DNA of 64,000 nucleotides from Liopterus haemorrhoidalis (taxonomy: Eukaryota > Arthropoda > Insecta > Coleoptera > Dytiscidae). This document shows positions 1 through 10,961 of the stretch, in pieces; positions within the stretch are counted from its first letter, which is position 1; every line of letters begins with the position of its first letter. The DNA lies in NCBI GenBank assembly GCA_963971575.1, contig OZ020616.1, positions 39,026,250-39,090,249 on the forward strand, in the 5' to 3' direction. The notes below the pieces were generated by a model. It ran no database searches. It saw nothing but the letters and a program-made list of their open reading frames with translations, and had not been told where the DNA came from. The translations under genes and the position numbers were made by a program.

Positions 1-203
1 GTGTTTTGTTCTCGTTCTATTTGACATAATTGACTTTTGGCGTATTTCTTAAAATCCCCCATCTTGCTCTGTTTAAAGCAGAGACTGAGAACGGAACGAA
101 AATGAAAACGAAATAACGATTTTAACCGAAATTTTATAAAAGAACTGAAACAAAACAGATACGGTATTTTATATTTTTGTGCATCAATAAAATGAAATTA
201 ATA

Positions 204-597
204 CAGTAAAAGCCCGCCACTCGACGTTAATTCGTTCTGAAAAACCATCGAGTAGCGATAACGTCGAGTGGCGAGTCGAATTTCTCCATAAGAAATAAAG
301 GGAATCAGATGTACATATATACATATACATATAAGGAAGTACATATGTGTATGTTTTCCTTTTAGCTATGCTTGCATTTCTATCTTTTGGACCCATAATT
401 ATAAATATAAATCACATATTTTAGTCAAGATATCTAGGCGCGAACTGTTGGCCATGCGTTCATTTTGCTTTGTTTACCAAAATATGTATCACGTGATCGG
501 TATTCGATCACGCGTCGGATAGCGATGCTTCCGTCGACTCTCACTCTCGACATTTACGCCGAGTGGCGATACGTCGAGGAGTAATGGGGTATTACTG
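204..597. mobile_element. pogo/Tigger-like MITE, TA-flanked
   Basis: A 394-bp non-coding element. The left end CAGTAAAAGCCC is matched in inverted orientation by the right end (CAGTAATACCCC on the minus strand), and both are followed by CTCGACGT-type sequence. It is flanked by TA dinucleotides at 202-203 and 598-599. The CAGTA terminus with a TA duplication is typical of pogo/Tigger elements. No transposase is present, so it would need mobilising in trans. The short reading frame inside is not meaningful. Confidence 0.6.
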
Positions 598-1080
598 TAT
601 TATTTAATTCCGGAGTGAACTTGACTCGTTTTTAGGTACAAATTATCATATTTTTGTAAAAGTTTATAATTATGTTATTTTTTCATAATAGGACTTACGT
701 ATTGAGGCCCTCTAACAATAAATATAACTTTTCTATTTTTTGGACGTTAGCAATGTTACTTTTTTTAAATCTCGACTGTTTTAGATTTTTTTAAATTGGT
801 TTGCAGAATTTCGTCGAGGTCGTGCGTCCATCAGTGATGCATCTCGTAAAGGTCGACTAAAATCGATTGTGATTCAAAAAAACATCCCTGCTGTGCGCAA
901 AATGATTGAAGAAGATCAGCATGTGAAATAGAGGCATTCTTTGGCATATCACAGACTGCAATACATTCGATTTGGCATGAACATTTAGCTGTGAAAAAGA
1001 TCTGTTTCCGATGGATTCCGCATAATTTGACCCAAGCTCAAAAAAGGGTCGTGTTGACTGGTGTAAGGGAATGTTAAAAA

Positions 1081-2112
1081 CCTAGTTCACCTAAATTCAA
1101 CCTAGGCACTGCAAAATCCGTATAAAACATCGTTACAGTTTGTGGGGAGGCTATGATATATAAATATGAAATGTCACGGTTGGCTGATAATTTAATTCAT
1201 TTCTACTTACTCTGTACATCACTCAACTTTAGGTCTCCTTCACTTTATGGGTTCCAAGACTTGCGAGCGGATCAAGTCTGGACCCCCCCCCATTAGTCTG
1301 CTAGCTGGTTGTTATGATACTTGGAAGGATTAAGGGTTGTTCAATTAAACTCAACATTTTAGCTAATCTACTTTAATTATGATAAGGTTTAAATATTTAC
1401 ACTAATTACACTGGACTTACAATTACGTCGATACAGCTAAATCCAAATGAGACATTCACACACACTAGGCACACTACACCAAACTAACGAACACTACAAT
1501 AACGCAAATACGAAATTACTTATTTACAATAACTCAACTCGCCCGAACACTCTAACCCTCTAATGACTCTAACCCATGGTTAACAAAATCTCACTCTATT
1601 TAAAAACACGACTTAATTTATTCACTCTTTAGACTCAACTCTAAAACATGACTTAACGTTATGACGGTTTACAAACTACTACTTAAAAAGAGAACCACCC
1701 TGAAAAACTTACATCACACAACTGTTAAATGTCATTTAACACCTCCTCGACTGTCCGTCTTGTACATACTATCTTAAAATTCACAATTTATTGGTGATAA
1801 CTTACATAAGTATCCCATTAGAAAATAACCCAATCATAATATTTATATTTCAGACAAAAATTAATTATTATTTATGTGCTTATGGTTGACGTATATTGTT
1901 GACAAAACAATTTACGATTCACTTTTCATGTTACATTTTCAAAAGTATCAAGTTAAAATAATAAACATGTCTACCCTTATCTTGAATGCCCTTTCTAAGA
2001 ACTAGATTATTTTTTTATCATTTAACATTTTAAATATTTAGTCTAATTGAACGATTATACTGAATTTATTTATGAAATTTTATTTATGAAATAATACCAA
2101 AATTAACTCCCT
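1081..2112. other. Unidentified ~1-kb insertion inside the mariner relic
   Basis: Between the block ending in the DWCKGMLK motif and the block starting DETWIYSYEP lies about 1.03 kb that does not belong to a mariner. Part of the expected linker is also missing, so this is an insertion with a deletion or a replacement. It is A+T-rich with a run of nine C near 1286. I found no open frame, clear terminal repeats or target duplication, and cannot classify it. Confidence 0.45.
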
Positions 2113-2282
2113 TGCAAGTTGACGAAACTTGGATTTATTCGTATGAACCGGAAACTAAGCAACTTTGGGTTTTTCAAGATGAACCGAAACCCACAAAAGT
2201 TGTTCTTTCACGAAGCACTTCCTAGAAATTGATCACTTGTTTTTTCGGTTGTACTGGACATGTCGCAACCATTCCTTTAGAG

Positions 2283-2737
2283 CAGGATTTCTTAAACTGT
2301 GGGTCCCGACCCCCCGGGGGGTCGCGAGGCTACTGAAGGGGGGTCGCAAAAATTTGCTACTTTTGGGTAATAATAAATACGGAGTGATTATTTAATGGCG
2401 AGACGACGTCACTGGAAGTTTTAATAATTTGCCGTTTCATACACATCGTAGCAAGCGATTATGCGCGCATGCGCATAATCTTTTTTTCTTCATAATCAAA
2501 TTTTCTTCAAGGTTATTATAGTCATAGTATTCTGCTAGGAGGCACGTAAAATTCGGTGACGTTGTCTCGCCATTAAATAATCACTCTGTAAATGTTTAGA
2601 ATCTACAAGGTAGATTCTACAATGTCGCGATATTACACCTACATCTACGGTCAATATTAATTTCATTACATGGTGGGTCGTTTAAAATTTCCTAGGCTTG
2701 AAGGGGGTCGCTATATGAAATAGTTTAAGAAGCCCTG
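2283..2737. mobile_element. hAT MITE with perfect 8-bp TSD, nested in mariner
   Basis: A 455-bp element with inverted ends CAGGATTTCTTAAACT (left) and CAGGGCTTCTTAAACT (right, minus strand). It is flanked by the perfect 8-bp duplication CTTTAGAG at 2275-2282 and 2738-2745. CAG termini and an 8-bp TSD are the hAT hallmarks. Removing the element and one TSD joins the mariner frame exactly (…IPLE then DWRTV…), which proves the insertion boundary. It has no coding capacity. A G/C-rich stretch (CCCCCCGGGGGG) sits just inside the left end. Confidence 0.9.
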
Positions 2738-3179
2738 CTTTAGAGGATTGGAGAACAGTTAATGCTGAATGATATACAACAATTTGTTTGCCAGAAGTCA
2801 TCGAGAAAATTAGGAAAAACAACCAAAAACTTCGCATCATTATTCATCATAACAAGGCAAGCTCCCATACAGCACGTCAAACAGTTGATTATTTGAAGGA
2901 GAAAAAAAGCGAATTAATATCTCATTGCCCATATTCACCTGATTTATCCCCTAACGACTTTATTTTGTTCCCCAATGTCAAACAAAAAATGCGTGGACAG
3001 CAATTTTCATTACCTCAAGAAACTGTTGAAGCCTTCGAAAATCATGTTTTTGAAATACCAACTTCAGAGTGGTGAAAAAGTTTCGAGAATTGGTTTGAAA
3101 GCATGCAAAAGTATATAAATCTTGAAGGCGAATATTTTGAAATGCAATAAAACAGATTGTTCAAAAAAAAAATTTTTTT

Positions 3180-3720
3180 TTCTTAAGTTAGTTTTACTCA
3201 GTTTAATTAATTGATCAACAAATTGATCAAGTTTTTTGTCAATTAATTGAAAAATTTATTGGTAACCTTGGGAACAATTTATCTATCAATTTTTTTGAAA
3301 ATTTTTACATTACCAACTGTAAAACATATTTATCAAAATGAAATGTTGAAAAAATCTTCACAAAATTACGAGCTGTGAACAAAAACAAAAGAAATATCCT
3401 AGATGATGATAAATTAGAACGTTTGAGGTTATGTTAGATTTGAAACCGAAACAAAAATAATATGTTTCGAGGTTATGCTACAACTAAACAGTTGGCAATA
3501 TCTTAACAGATAAAAATATACCTACAATTCTCTAAAAAATTGATGAAAAATTTAAGAAAAATAGAACTTGTTCTATTTTCAAAATAAATTCATCAAATTT
3601 TTTGTCAATTAATTGACGAAATTTTTAAGCTTTACACACATCAATTAATTGAATGTCAACTTTTTCAATTAATTGATCAATTAATTGAATCGTGTAAAAC
3701 CCACTTTAGTTTATGTTAAA
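3180..3720. repeat. A+T-rich block with TCAATTAATTGA palindromes
   Basis: Several copies of the 12-bp palindrome TCAATTAATTGA or close variants lie near 3200-3250 and 3600-3700. The phrase TTTTTTGTCAATTAATTGA occurs once in each cluster. The two clusters may be the ends of one element, but no boundary or TSD is visible. No coding sequence. Confidence 0.35.
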
Positions 3721-3825
3721 ACTTAAAAGGTAACCCTCGTATTGTAATGACTCGTCAAGATCATCTCCTGTTGTCTTATTTATTGACTTCACATCTAACA
3801 ACGGGTGTGTTTCTAAAAAAGATCA

Positions 3826-3905
3826 GTTGGGGGGGGGGGCGTCATAAAATATTTTGCTCAAAGGCGCCCTACATATCAGTGGCGCCCCTGATTGCAATCC
3901 GCTGT
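3826..3905. repeat. G-tract and GGCGCCC-type repeat remnant
   Basis: A run of eleven G (3828-3838) is followed by GGCGCCC and CAGTGGCGCCCCTG. Such words mark the ends of hAT-type MITEs in this window (compare 19989-20349 and 24483-24640). Only one terminus is plausible here. The rest up to 4580 is A+T-rich with nothing recognised. Confidence 0.3.
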
Positions 3906-4584
3906 TTTTGTTTGCTAGCTGGGTACACGACTCAACAAATAACTGGCGGCGAAATTTGTCATTAATATATTGATTTTACTATTTTCCGAACAAGATTTTA
4001 TATCCAATTAAAATATTCTTGTCTGACTTGGTGTACAAATTTTTAAACTATTCATCATTTTTACGAACTATTCTCGACATTAATACTCATAAAACTAGTT
4101 CCATTTTACGGTGGCCTCCTATTGAGATACTGACATAAAAGATTTAGAATTTATTTTTAATGTCTCGCTTTTAATAGCAGGTATGAAAGGCATTATGAAT
4201 TAAATGACGCTGTAAAATTATAATCAAATATTTAATGGCAAGTTTTAGCGAAGTCGGTCTCATGGCATTTTAGTTAAGATTTATGTATTCAATTTTACAG
4301 GTAACGTGAACGCCCTGGGTTCAGGGAAAATAAAATGTTTTTTACACATGAATTCATTTTTTTAATGATAGAATAATTTACTGTTTGTTTTTACGTTTCA
4401 AAAACAAATAACAAATTAATTGAATAACGAAAGCTTTTTTTCAAATTCAGTAATATTTGTATGTTTCATTTGTCAGCAATGTTTATCAAAAATAGATATT
4501 GTTCACGTTTAAATAAACAATCGACATTAATACATTTTAGACTGGATAAAATGTTTTATTGGACCGTACCAATTTTATTTTAAA
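3906..4584. other. No recognisable feature
   Basis: A+T-rich sequence. I see no gene, terminal repeat or match to the window's other families. Confidence 0.5.
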
Positions 4585-4655
4585 CTAGCAGTGAACCCAC
4601 TGTTTCGAACTGAAAAAAAAAAAAACAATCATAGCCTGGTTAATCCGGGTCCATG
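4585..4655 (-). mobile_element. Helitron 3'-end fragment
   Basis: On the minus strand this ends CAGTGGGTTCACTGCTAG followed by T. It matches the CTAG 3' terminus and subterminal hairpin of the Helitrons at 28582-31613, with a diverged hairpin loop. Only the last tens of bases are recognisable; the adjacent poly-A and beyond are unrelated. Confidence 0.55.
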
Positions 4656-4684
4656 TCAGAATGGGGCAGGCGCTGGCTCCATTT

Positions 4685-4810
4685 ATTGAGAAGTGACTTT
4701 ACCGGTGGCGGCGCTATGCTCCCGGTCAACATGGCTGTCATCTCTAGTACTCAGTTGTCAATATGCTAATAGCGAACAGGTTAATTTAAGCGCAGTACAT
4801 TTTTATTTTA
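4685..4810 (+). repeat. Dispersed repeat shared with 42720-42850
   Basis: This segment (GAAGTGACTTTACCGGTGGC through GCAGTACATTTTTATTTTAT) is found in inverse orientation at about 42722-42850. The neighbouring part of the 42.8-kb copy (to 42950) is found again at about 47320-47420. It is a medium-copy repeat of unknown class; the reading frame through it (4693-4986) is not recognised. Confidence 0.6.
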
Positions 4811-4879
4811 TGAAAATGCGAGTAAATATTTGGGAAATTTTTAAATTTTTAATTGGTACACATGTAACCAGGTGTATAA

Positions 4880-5135
4880 CAGATAGTGTTTCTGATTTCT
4901 CGACATTAGACTTATTTTCTCGAGAATACTCGAGAAATCTCGAGAAAAATAATTATATAATTATTAGAATATACATCTTTTTTTAATGTTGAAAATATTG
5001 TAGAGGATAAAAACATGTTAAAATTATAATCACCTTTAAAATACTAAAGTAAAGGCGTCGAGCAAATTTTACATTTCTCGAGAAATGAAAAGTGAGAATT
5101 AAAACTTTTTCTCGAGGAAATTCTCGAGAAGAATC
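4880..5135. repeat. Cluster of TTCTCGAGAA palindromes
   Basis: At least six CTCGAG cores, mostly within TTCTCGAGAA, occur at about 4917-4945 and 5077-5131. The outer sequences are loosely inverted with respect to each other (ATAGTGTTTCTGATTTCTCGA versus a similar minus-strand sequence near 5150). It could be a decayed inverted-repeat element. The spacing does not match a heat-shock element. Confidence 0.35.
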
Positions 5136-5930
5136 ACTAATAACAGAAGGTATCAAGTTACAGTATTTAAAGTTTAATTTAAGTAGATTTATTGAAGTAT
5201 AATTTGTAGTTGAGCAGTTGTTAAATACCAAGCACGTAATTTTATGTGGTGCATCTGAGTGTCGGTCATCTGAATTTACAATATATGGATTCTGTTTGCA
5301 AACAAGTGCATTATCTTCATTGCCTCATGAAATAAAATTAGTTTTAGTTAGACAGGAGCAGCTAAAAGTTAAATATGCAACTTGCGGGTGCAGGCATATT
5401 AGTGCAGTTTTGTTTTTCTGCGACAAATGTAATGAAAAAAATTGCATAGTATCAGTTACTTTTTAACTCAAAATATATTCCCATGCCTTCCTCCTGTCCA
5501 TTACCAAATATTTTCCAATCTGGACTTAATATTAAACTTTCCAACCATTTTTCATAAGAAAAAAAAAAAAAAAATCTTTGTCCTGTCTTGAATGACAGCC
5601 AAAAACACTACAAGTTGTTCTACTTTTATAGTTTTTCACAACTTCTATCGACATTCTAACAAAAATTCAACACTAGAATATATATATAATAAGTTCAAAC
5701 AGTACTAGAGCGCCTAGTACGATATTTGACCACCAGACTGCGTATTCGAGCGTGTCAGTTCTCAATATTTGTTGAGTCGGCTCATTGTGGTCAGTGTACT
5801 GACGCGGTTCAGTAAGCCGATTTGTTCATGAACCATCTCTAATCTACACTTCTCGACTATCAAATATGAATGATCTAAATCGAACCAAAACAAAATGGTG
5901 ACTGATATAAGTTGCGATCAAAAAGTTAGT
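5136..5930. other. No recognisable feature
   Basis: An 82-codon frame (5218-5466, plus) matches no family I know. Chance frames of this length are expected in DNA this A+T-rich. There is a poly-A run near 5560. Confidence 0.45.
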
Positions 5931-5966
5931 GCAATTTTTTAATTTACAAAACAATATTTATTTATT

Positions 5967-6062
5967 CATCATTTTTTATATTGTCCCCTTCAAAATAGTC
6001 CCCATCATATATAATGCACTTATGCTACCATCTTTTCCAGTCTTCAAACCACTTCTGAAACG
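5967..6062 (-). pseudogene. Mariner-type transposase C-terminus, fragment
   Basis: The minus strand reads FQKWFEDWKRW, stop, HKCIIYDGDYFEGDNIK. This is the conserved tail of mariner-family transposases (WF-x-R/W spacing, then GxYFEGD). About 30 residues survive with one in-frame stop. The 3'-flanking sequence to 6140 is duplicated at 55317 and 56258, where a hAT element has split it. Confidence 0.7.
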
Positions 6063-6086
6063 TTGATTTTATTGCACGAGGATTAC

Positions 6087-6170
6087 CTTTTATGTTTTTA
6101 CAAACGACCACTAGATGGCAATATTGAAATATGTCATTACAATATTCATAAAATTTGACATTTGTTATTG
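6087..6170. repeat. Mariner-associated repeat with empty hAT target site
   Basis: The sequence TTTTACAAACGACCACTAGA runs into GGCAATATTGAAAT without interruption. The paralogous copy at 55317-56290 has a 908-bp hAT element inserted after CACTAGAT. Positions 6109-6116 are therefore the unoccupied version of that target. Confidence 0.8.
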
Positions 6171-6229
6171 TAAAATCAGTGGCAGCTTACAAATTTACCG
6201 AGTAATTTGTTGACAGTGAGCGTTAAAAA

Positions 6230-6618
6230 AACATGTTAGTGAAAAAAAGGATATTACTCGTGAAGGTTTTCGTTGGATGACTTTTTACGATTTTAGAAAA
6301 GGCCTAACTCAACAACAATGCATAGATTCGCTTCGTTCAAGTTTTGGTAATGAAGCACCTTGTGGAACTCCATTCTGCACAGGAAAAGGATCAGATTCGG
6401 TTTGGACAATTTTAACAGTGAAAGTTCTGCCAACTAAAAATGTACCTATCCATCTTAAAAGATTTCCTCTTATTCCAAAATGTTCCTATTTTCTTAATAA
6501 ACTCTTGAGTGGGACCGATTCGGGGCTTTCATTACCATTCAAACTTTGTGTCCACGAATTGATGCAAGGTAGCAGATTCGTGATTACTGAACGAAACCGT
6601 GCTGAAGTTCAGTTATGA
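6230..6618 (+). pseudogene. Mariner-type transposase N-terminal fragment
   Basis: The frame beginning near 6277 carries YDFRKGLTQQQCIDSLRSSF-GNEAP, the first DNA-binding helices of the same mariner group as the relic at 806-3150. Similarity stops after GNEAP at about 6360. The rest of the 113-codon frame is not transposase-like. It is a short 5' fragment joined to unrelated sequence, next to a C-terminal fragment in the opposite orientation (5967-6062). Confidence 0.6.
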
Positions 6619-6698
6619 CATTGTTTTCTAGTAGAAATGGAAGTATCTTGTTGGCTATAATTCGTTCCATGCACTTGCAGGGGACACTTGTAAGACTA

Positions 6699-8619
6699 AG
6701 GGCCGTTTTTACAAACCCCGGATAAGTAGCGGTATAACTATTTGAGGTATAAGTTTATTCCGATGTTTATTCCAACGTTCGCTTTTCAATGCATTTTTTA
6801 TTCTCAAATAGTTATCCATGGTTTTATTGTAAATAAAATAAAGTTGGTATTGTTTGAGTTAGAGCTCAAATACCGCCCATTGTAAATTTTCATAAGTTCA
6901 CCCTCTACTATTAGAATTTTATTAGAGTCTATACCAAATGCCGTCCCTTTGATGAGCCACTCGTGTGCGGTGCAGACTATGTACAACCGCACGCTGTGGT
7001 TCTGATTGCGGTTCATATTTATGTACTGCAATACCTTGTCACCGCGGAGCTTACTTTCCACTAGCATAATGTAGAAGAAAAAAAACGCGAGTAATAAGAT
7101 TAAGCGTATACATATTATGTCAGGAGGAAAATTTCACTGGTTGATAACAGGAGTATTTTTTCACTGTATAACAGCATTAACAATCAGTTCGCAGTGAAAA
7201 ATATATAAATAAATAACCGGTTCAATTGAACCGTCTCGGTGGACCCATGGACACCTCCTTCGAGGTGAAGAGTCCCCTGTCTGTGAGACGTCTAACACAG
7301 ATTTGTCTGTGTTACACATTTTAACCGAATGTGTACAGTTCGAGGATGTCAGGGAGAGGTTAGGCCTGTGCTATGACCTGTCAGTTGCCTTAGGTGACGA
7401 CAGAGTACTCATGGACAGGCTGATACTCTTCCTGAGAGAATCGAACTTACTGTTTTATGTGTGAAGTCTTGCACCTTATTTTAATGTGTTTCTATTTATT
7501 GACTGTGATATTCGATGGTAATTGGCCCCTTTACAGCCTCTTACCATCACCCTGAGTCTGTTCAAATTTTCGAACAGACTTTTTATATTATTTATTTGTG
7601 TTTGTCAGTGCAAGATTTCTTTTATTGAGTATGCGTATTTTTAATGATTTTATTTATTTATTTATTTATTTATTGTCTAAATTTTTATTTTTAATATATA
7701 GTCTAGTCATTTAGATGGGCTGCGTTAGGCGCAAATAGCCTTTGTTGCTGTGCGCCAAAAATTTCAACTTACTAACTAACTAATTGAACCGTCTCCAGCC
7801 CAGTACTGCATATATACATATACAAAAACAGGCATTATGTGTACATAGTGCGGAAGGGGTGATAGTGGCCAGTTAGATTCGAAGCGCTCAAAGTGCTAGG
7901 AGCATATTCCAGCGGTAATCGGCTGCTACTGTTAATTGCTACGCTATTAAAAAATAAATAAAATTATTATTTCACAATTGCGTGTAATTATAACTGCTGA
8001 ACAAATACATGGGTAACGAAAGAATACTGTACTATTATTATATCGTAGGGCAACGTCTAGGTTTTAGAGATTTTCAGGTCGCAACTAGCGTCCTCTGACA
8101 TGACCCAACGATACTTTTTACAGTAGCCGAGACCACCCTGTGCCCTGTGAAGCATGCCCCATATTTCCGAAAATTAATTCAGAGTTAAAGGCACTCATTG
8201 TAAAAAATCTGAGCCTATGGTTGCAACAGCAAGGTTTTTTTTAAATCTTTTTGCCCATACTAGGTCGATCTCATGATTCCACACTTTCAATTCAAGCAAG
8301 CTAACCAATACGCTGCTGCAACCACAATTATATAACTGTAATAAAAATTCAAATAAAACGTTATAATGTGACATTTACCATATGTCAATTTAATTTTTTT
8401 ACCGTTGCTGGGTAACAAATACTTATTCACCAATCAGAGCAAGGAAATAACTTATACTGCCGTTTATCTGAAGTGTCTTTGGCCGGATAAGATATTCTGG
8501 TGTTTATTCCGATGTTTATCCGATCCAAGCTTTATCCGAGCACTGTAAAAGCGATTTTTTGATTTTATACCGGGAATATCGATATCCGAGCTTTATCCAA
8601 CGATTGTAAAAGCGGCTCT
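6699..8619. mobile_element. TA-flanked inverted-repeat element (1.9 kb), non-autonomous
   Basis: The left end AGGGCCGTTTTTACAA and the right end (minus strand AGAGCCGCTTTTACAA) are inverted and bounded by TA at 6697-6698 and 8620-8621. Both subterminal regions contain GGATAA and TTTATTCCGATGTTTAT-type motifs. This fits a Tc1/mariner-superfamily MITE enlarged by later insertions, including the LINE at 7238-7791. No transposase frame is seen. The pairing of these ends across 1.9 kb is inferred. Confidence 0.5.
7238..7791 (+). mobile_element. 5'-truncated LINE 3' end with 14-bp TSD
   Basis: A non-LTR retrotransposon tail. Codons to the stop at 7462-7464 encode the end of ORF2, with a Cys/His knuckle region (SNTDLSVLHILTEC), then ERLGLC and LILFLRESNLLFYV. 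An untranslated region follows, ending in a repeated ACTAACTAACTAA. The perfect 14-bp repeat AATTGAACCGTCTC at 7224-7237 and 7792-7805 is the target-site duplication. The same family occurs inverted at 36081-37228. The RNase H upstream in that copy suggests an I- or Jockey-like clade. It is dead on arrival by 5' truncation. Confidence 0.85.
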
Positions 8620-9819
8620 TAGAAGAAATTTCTTCCAAGATTTTACCAGTGATTGAAATGATGGGTCTCCCAACTCAACAATCATCTTGAAAGCGTTTAT
8701 AGCAATTGTAAATATCTCATTCATTCATTCTCGACTTACCAAATTACTTCTGCAACATTTCCATTACTTTACAGCACATGATTTAATTTTTACCGCAAAA
8801 TTTAACACATATTCTTTTTGACCACACCTCGTATAGCTCCCTTAAGAAAAAATTCTGGATACGCGCCTCATCAGGATCACAACTGCTTTGCTAGAGTATA
8901 AATGTGTTATTCTTGTTTGGTAATATAATATTTTTATAATTAATTACCTGTCGAAAAAATCCTTATAAAATATTATTTTCATTACATTAACAATATATTT
9001 AATTACACGCCACCAAAAATTTTCCAAATTAATTAAAAATGAATTCCTTTTTCTCTTTTAATTAAATATTTCTAACAAAAGAACTTTAATTCGAACTAGA
9101 GTAGTAATTGTGGTATGTTCACCTTTCATTCATTATTGACGTATTGCGTAGCTCTAAAGGCAGGTTCTGTTATCCTGCTAGTCATCTCTATTAATTTACA
9201 CTTTGTGCTCCTGGTTGTTATTAATCTCAGGTCCTAACTTGGACCCAATCAAAATTAGATACTACTAATGAATGCTGGAAGGGGTTTAATTGAATATTCT
9301 ATTGTAGGTGTCGAATTACGCAAAGGAAAGAGTTAATCGATTATCTTTTATTATGATTGATTTTGAGAAACTTGATACTTTTGTTGAAATACGAGTAATA
9401 TTAGAAATTTGTTAATACAGGTTAGTTATTCTTAATTCAGAATACTTTGGGAATGTTTGAAGTCGTTAATATATCGAATTTCGTATTTTGAAATACATTA
9501 CATGGTAGAAATGTTTACAAGAAGAAAAAGTAGAGTGGAAATTAAAATTTTAATACCAAATAAATCTATCTTATTCTCTTGTCATTCGAACTAACTTTTG
9601 GCCTTATTCATAAGTCTTCGCTCTTGATCTGTCAAGTGCCAGGTTTTTCTTTCAATTGATCTATTCAAGTTTCAGTTTCTTGGCCCAGATTTTCCCTAGT
9701 GTCAACTCGTGGATGAGGCGAATTAAATCTAGGCGTCAGGCCACAGATGATGAGAGGCCTCAGGCCACAGGTGATGAAAAACCTCAAAAAATTACTAAGT
9801 TGTACTTTTTTTTTTATCA
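8620..9819. other. No recognisable feature
   Basis: A+T-rich, no terminal repeats or coding motifs seen. Frames on the minus strand between 9665 and 10037 are antisense to the LINE fragment at 9820-10029. Confidence 0.5.
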
Positions 9820-10029
9820 CTGATCCAGAATATACAGGAAAGCCTCCATAACATGGTCCTCCAGGGGAAAAAGGTAACCTTGGTGTGGGTTCCCTCACAT
9901 GTGGGAATAAGAGGGAATGAACAGGCAGACCTAGCAGCAAAAGAGGCAGCAAACCTCCCAGTCACACCGATATCCGTACCTACCAGCGACATCAAATCTG
10001 ACTTAAGGCAAGACATAAAAGAAGACTGA
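9820..10029 (+). pseudogene. LINE RNase H domain fragment
   Basis: Seventy codons ending at TGA 10027-10029. The sequence reads LIQNIQESLHNM, then VTLVWVPSHVGIRGNEQADL, then AAKEAA. WVPSHVGIRGNEQAD is the last catalytic motif (His and Asp) of the RNase H domain of I/Jockey-type LINE ORF2, which removes RNA from the RNA-DNA hybrid. No reverse transcriptase precedes it and the frame closes soon after. It differs from the 36-kb family, where this motif reads WIPGYVGIKG. Confidence 0.8.
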
Positions 10030-10560
10030 AAACACAAGCCGGCACTGGATTTCCCACTGATGTTAGTTCTGCCCAGATTTTTACTCCCCTGACCAATTTT
10101 TAAGGTCCTAACGGTGTCATAGAAGAACCCTACCGTTACGGTCCCGATAAGAAACCCACTGTGATAACGATTTCAAGTCGCGCGTGTGTTTCGGGTTGCT
10201 CTTTTTTGCCCCTGGTCCAGTACTCCCCTTCTTTACCTACTCATTCTCATTATACATCCTTTGTTACGGTGTATTTCATTTTTGCGAATCTTTTTGAATA
10301 TTTGTTAGCGAACCCGCCTGGGCTAAAACAGGCGTGAGTCCGCTTAGACAGGTTGACAGCTTGGGTACTGCGGAATGAATTACTATGAATGAGCTATTTT
10401 GCTTCAAGTACCGTTAGGTTAGCAATGGAAACTCAGTTTCCATTGTTAAGCGGTGCTTGCGCAGTAGTGTTTAGCAATCTATCGGTCAGTACCTCCCAAC
10501 TGGTTCGGCCATTACGTGCCGTAGTTTTGATTTACACTGTACCTTCCACTGTTCTACTGT
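10030..10560. other. Unclassified sequence, G+C-richer, with a short hairpin
   Basis: Less A+T-rich than average to about 10370, with no gene recognised; it may be the 3' untranslated part of the preceding LINE. At 10423-10445 a perfect 10-bp stem (CAATGGAAAC / GTTTCCATTG) closes a 3-nt loop. Confidence 0.35.
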
Positions 10561-10961
10561 CTATAGTCTATCTCAGAAAGACTGATGGTAATAAAATTTA
10601 TTATTTGTAAAAAGTTATTGTTTTTTCACACAGAAGCGGTCCACAAAATATGATTAGTTCGAAACGAAATATTGTTAAAAACAACCGAGTCACCGCTCAT
10701 CTTATAGAAATGGGAATACGAAATAGGGTTAAACACAATAGATCATAAAAATTTGACCCTAAAATTTTGAGGAAAAATATGGTGACAGGCGTGCGTTTAA
10801 TGATATGGATACATATGGTCTCAGGCGTGCGTTTAACCAACTGATAAATAGTAATATAGAAATACACAAAACCAATTTAAACGTGTTTAAAATGTGCACG
10901 CCACTGGTAACTGCCTGACAAAAAGATTTATTACTATCAGTCTTTCTGAGATAGACTATAG
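10561..10961. mobile_element. MITE with ~35-bp inverted repeats (copy 1)
   Basis: The left end CTATAGTCTATCTCAGAAAG is matched inverted at the right end for about 35 bp with one mismatch. The total is 401 bp and non-coding. The interior is shared with a second copy in opposite orientation at 53999-54384, which establishes it as a repeat. No clear target duplication is visible. Confidence 0.75.

Larger units (their letters stand above)
806..3150 (+). pseudogene. Decayed mariner transposase, interrupted twice
   Basis: Relic of a DD34D mariner transposase (cut-and-paste recombinase) in three blocks. Block 806-1080 holds the DNA-binding half, with the motif IHSIWHEHLAVKKIC readable after frameshifts. 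Block 2121-2282 starts at the first catalytic Asp in DETWIYSYEPE and continues through WVFQDEPKPTKVV to GHVATIPLE. Block 2746-3150 resumes in frame with DWRTVN and includes PYSPDLSPND and the C-terminal ENWFESMQKYI. There are several in-frame stops and frameshifts. The second catalytic residue is changed: the usual HHDNASSH reads HHNKASSH. About 1 kb of unrelated DNA lies at 1081-2112 and a hAT MITE at 2283-2737. It is inactive. Confidence 0.85.

Noticed and set aside
4880..5135. Heat-shock element cluster
   Set aside because: HSEs need TTCnnGAA; here TTC and GAA are four bases apart (TTCTCGAGAA).
5218..5466. Cys-containing 82-codon frame as a gene
   Set aside because: No recognised motif. 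Frames of about 80 codons are expected several times by chance in DNA this A+T-rich.
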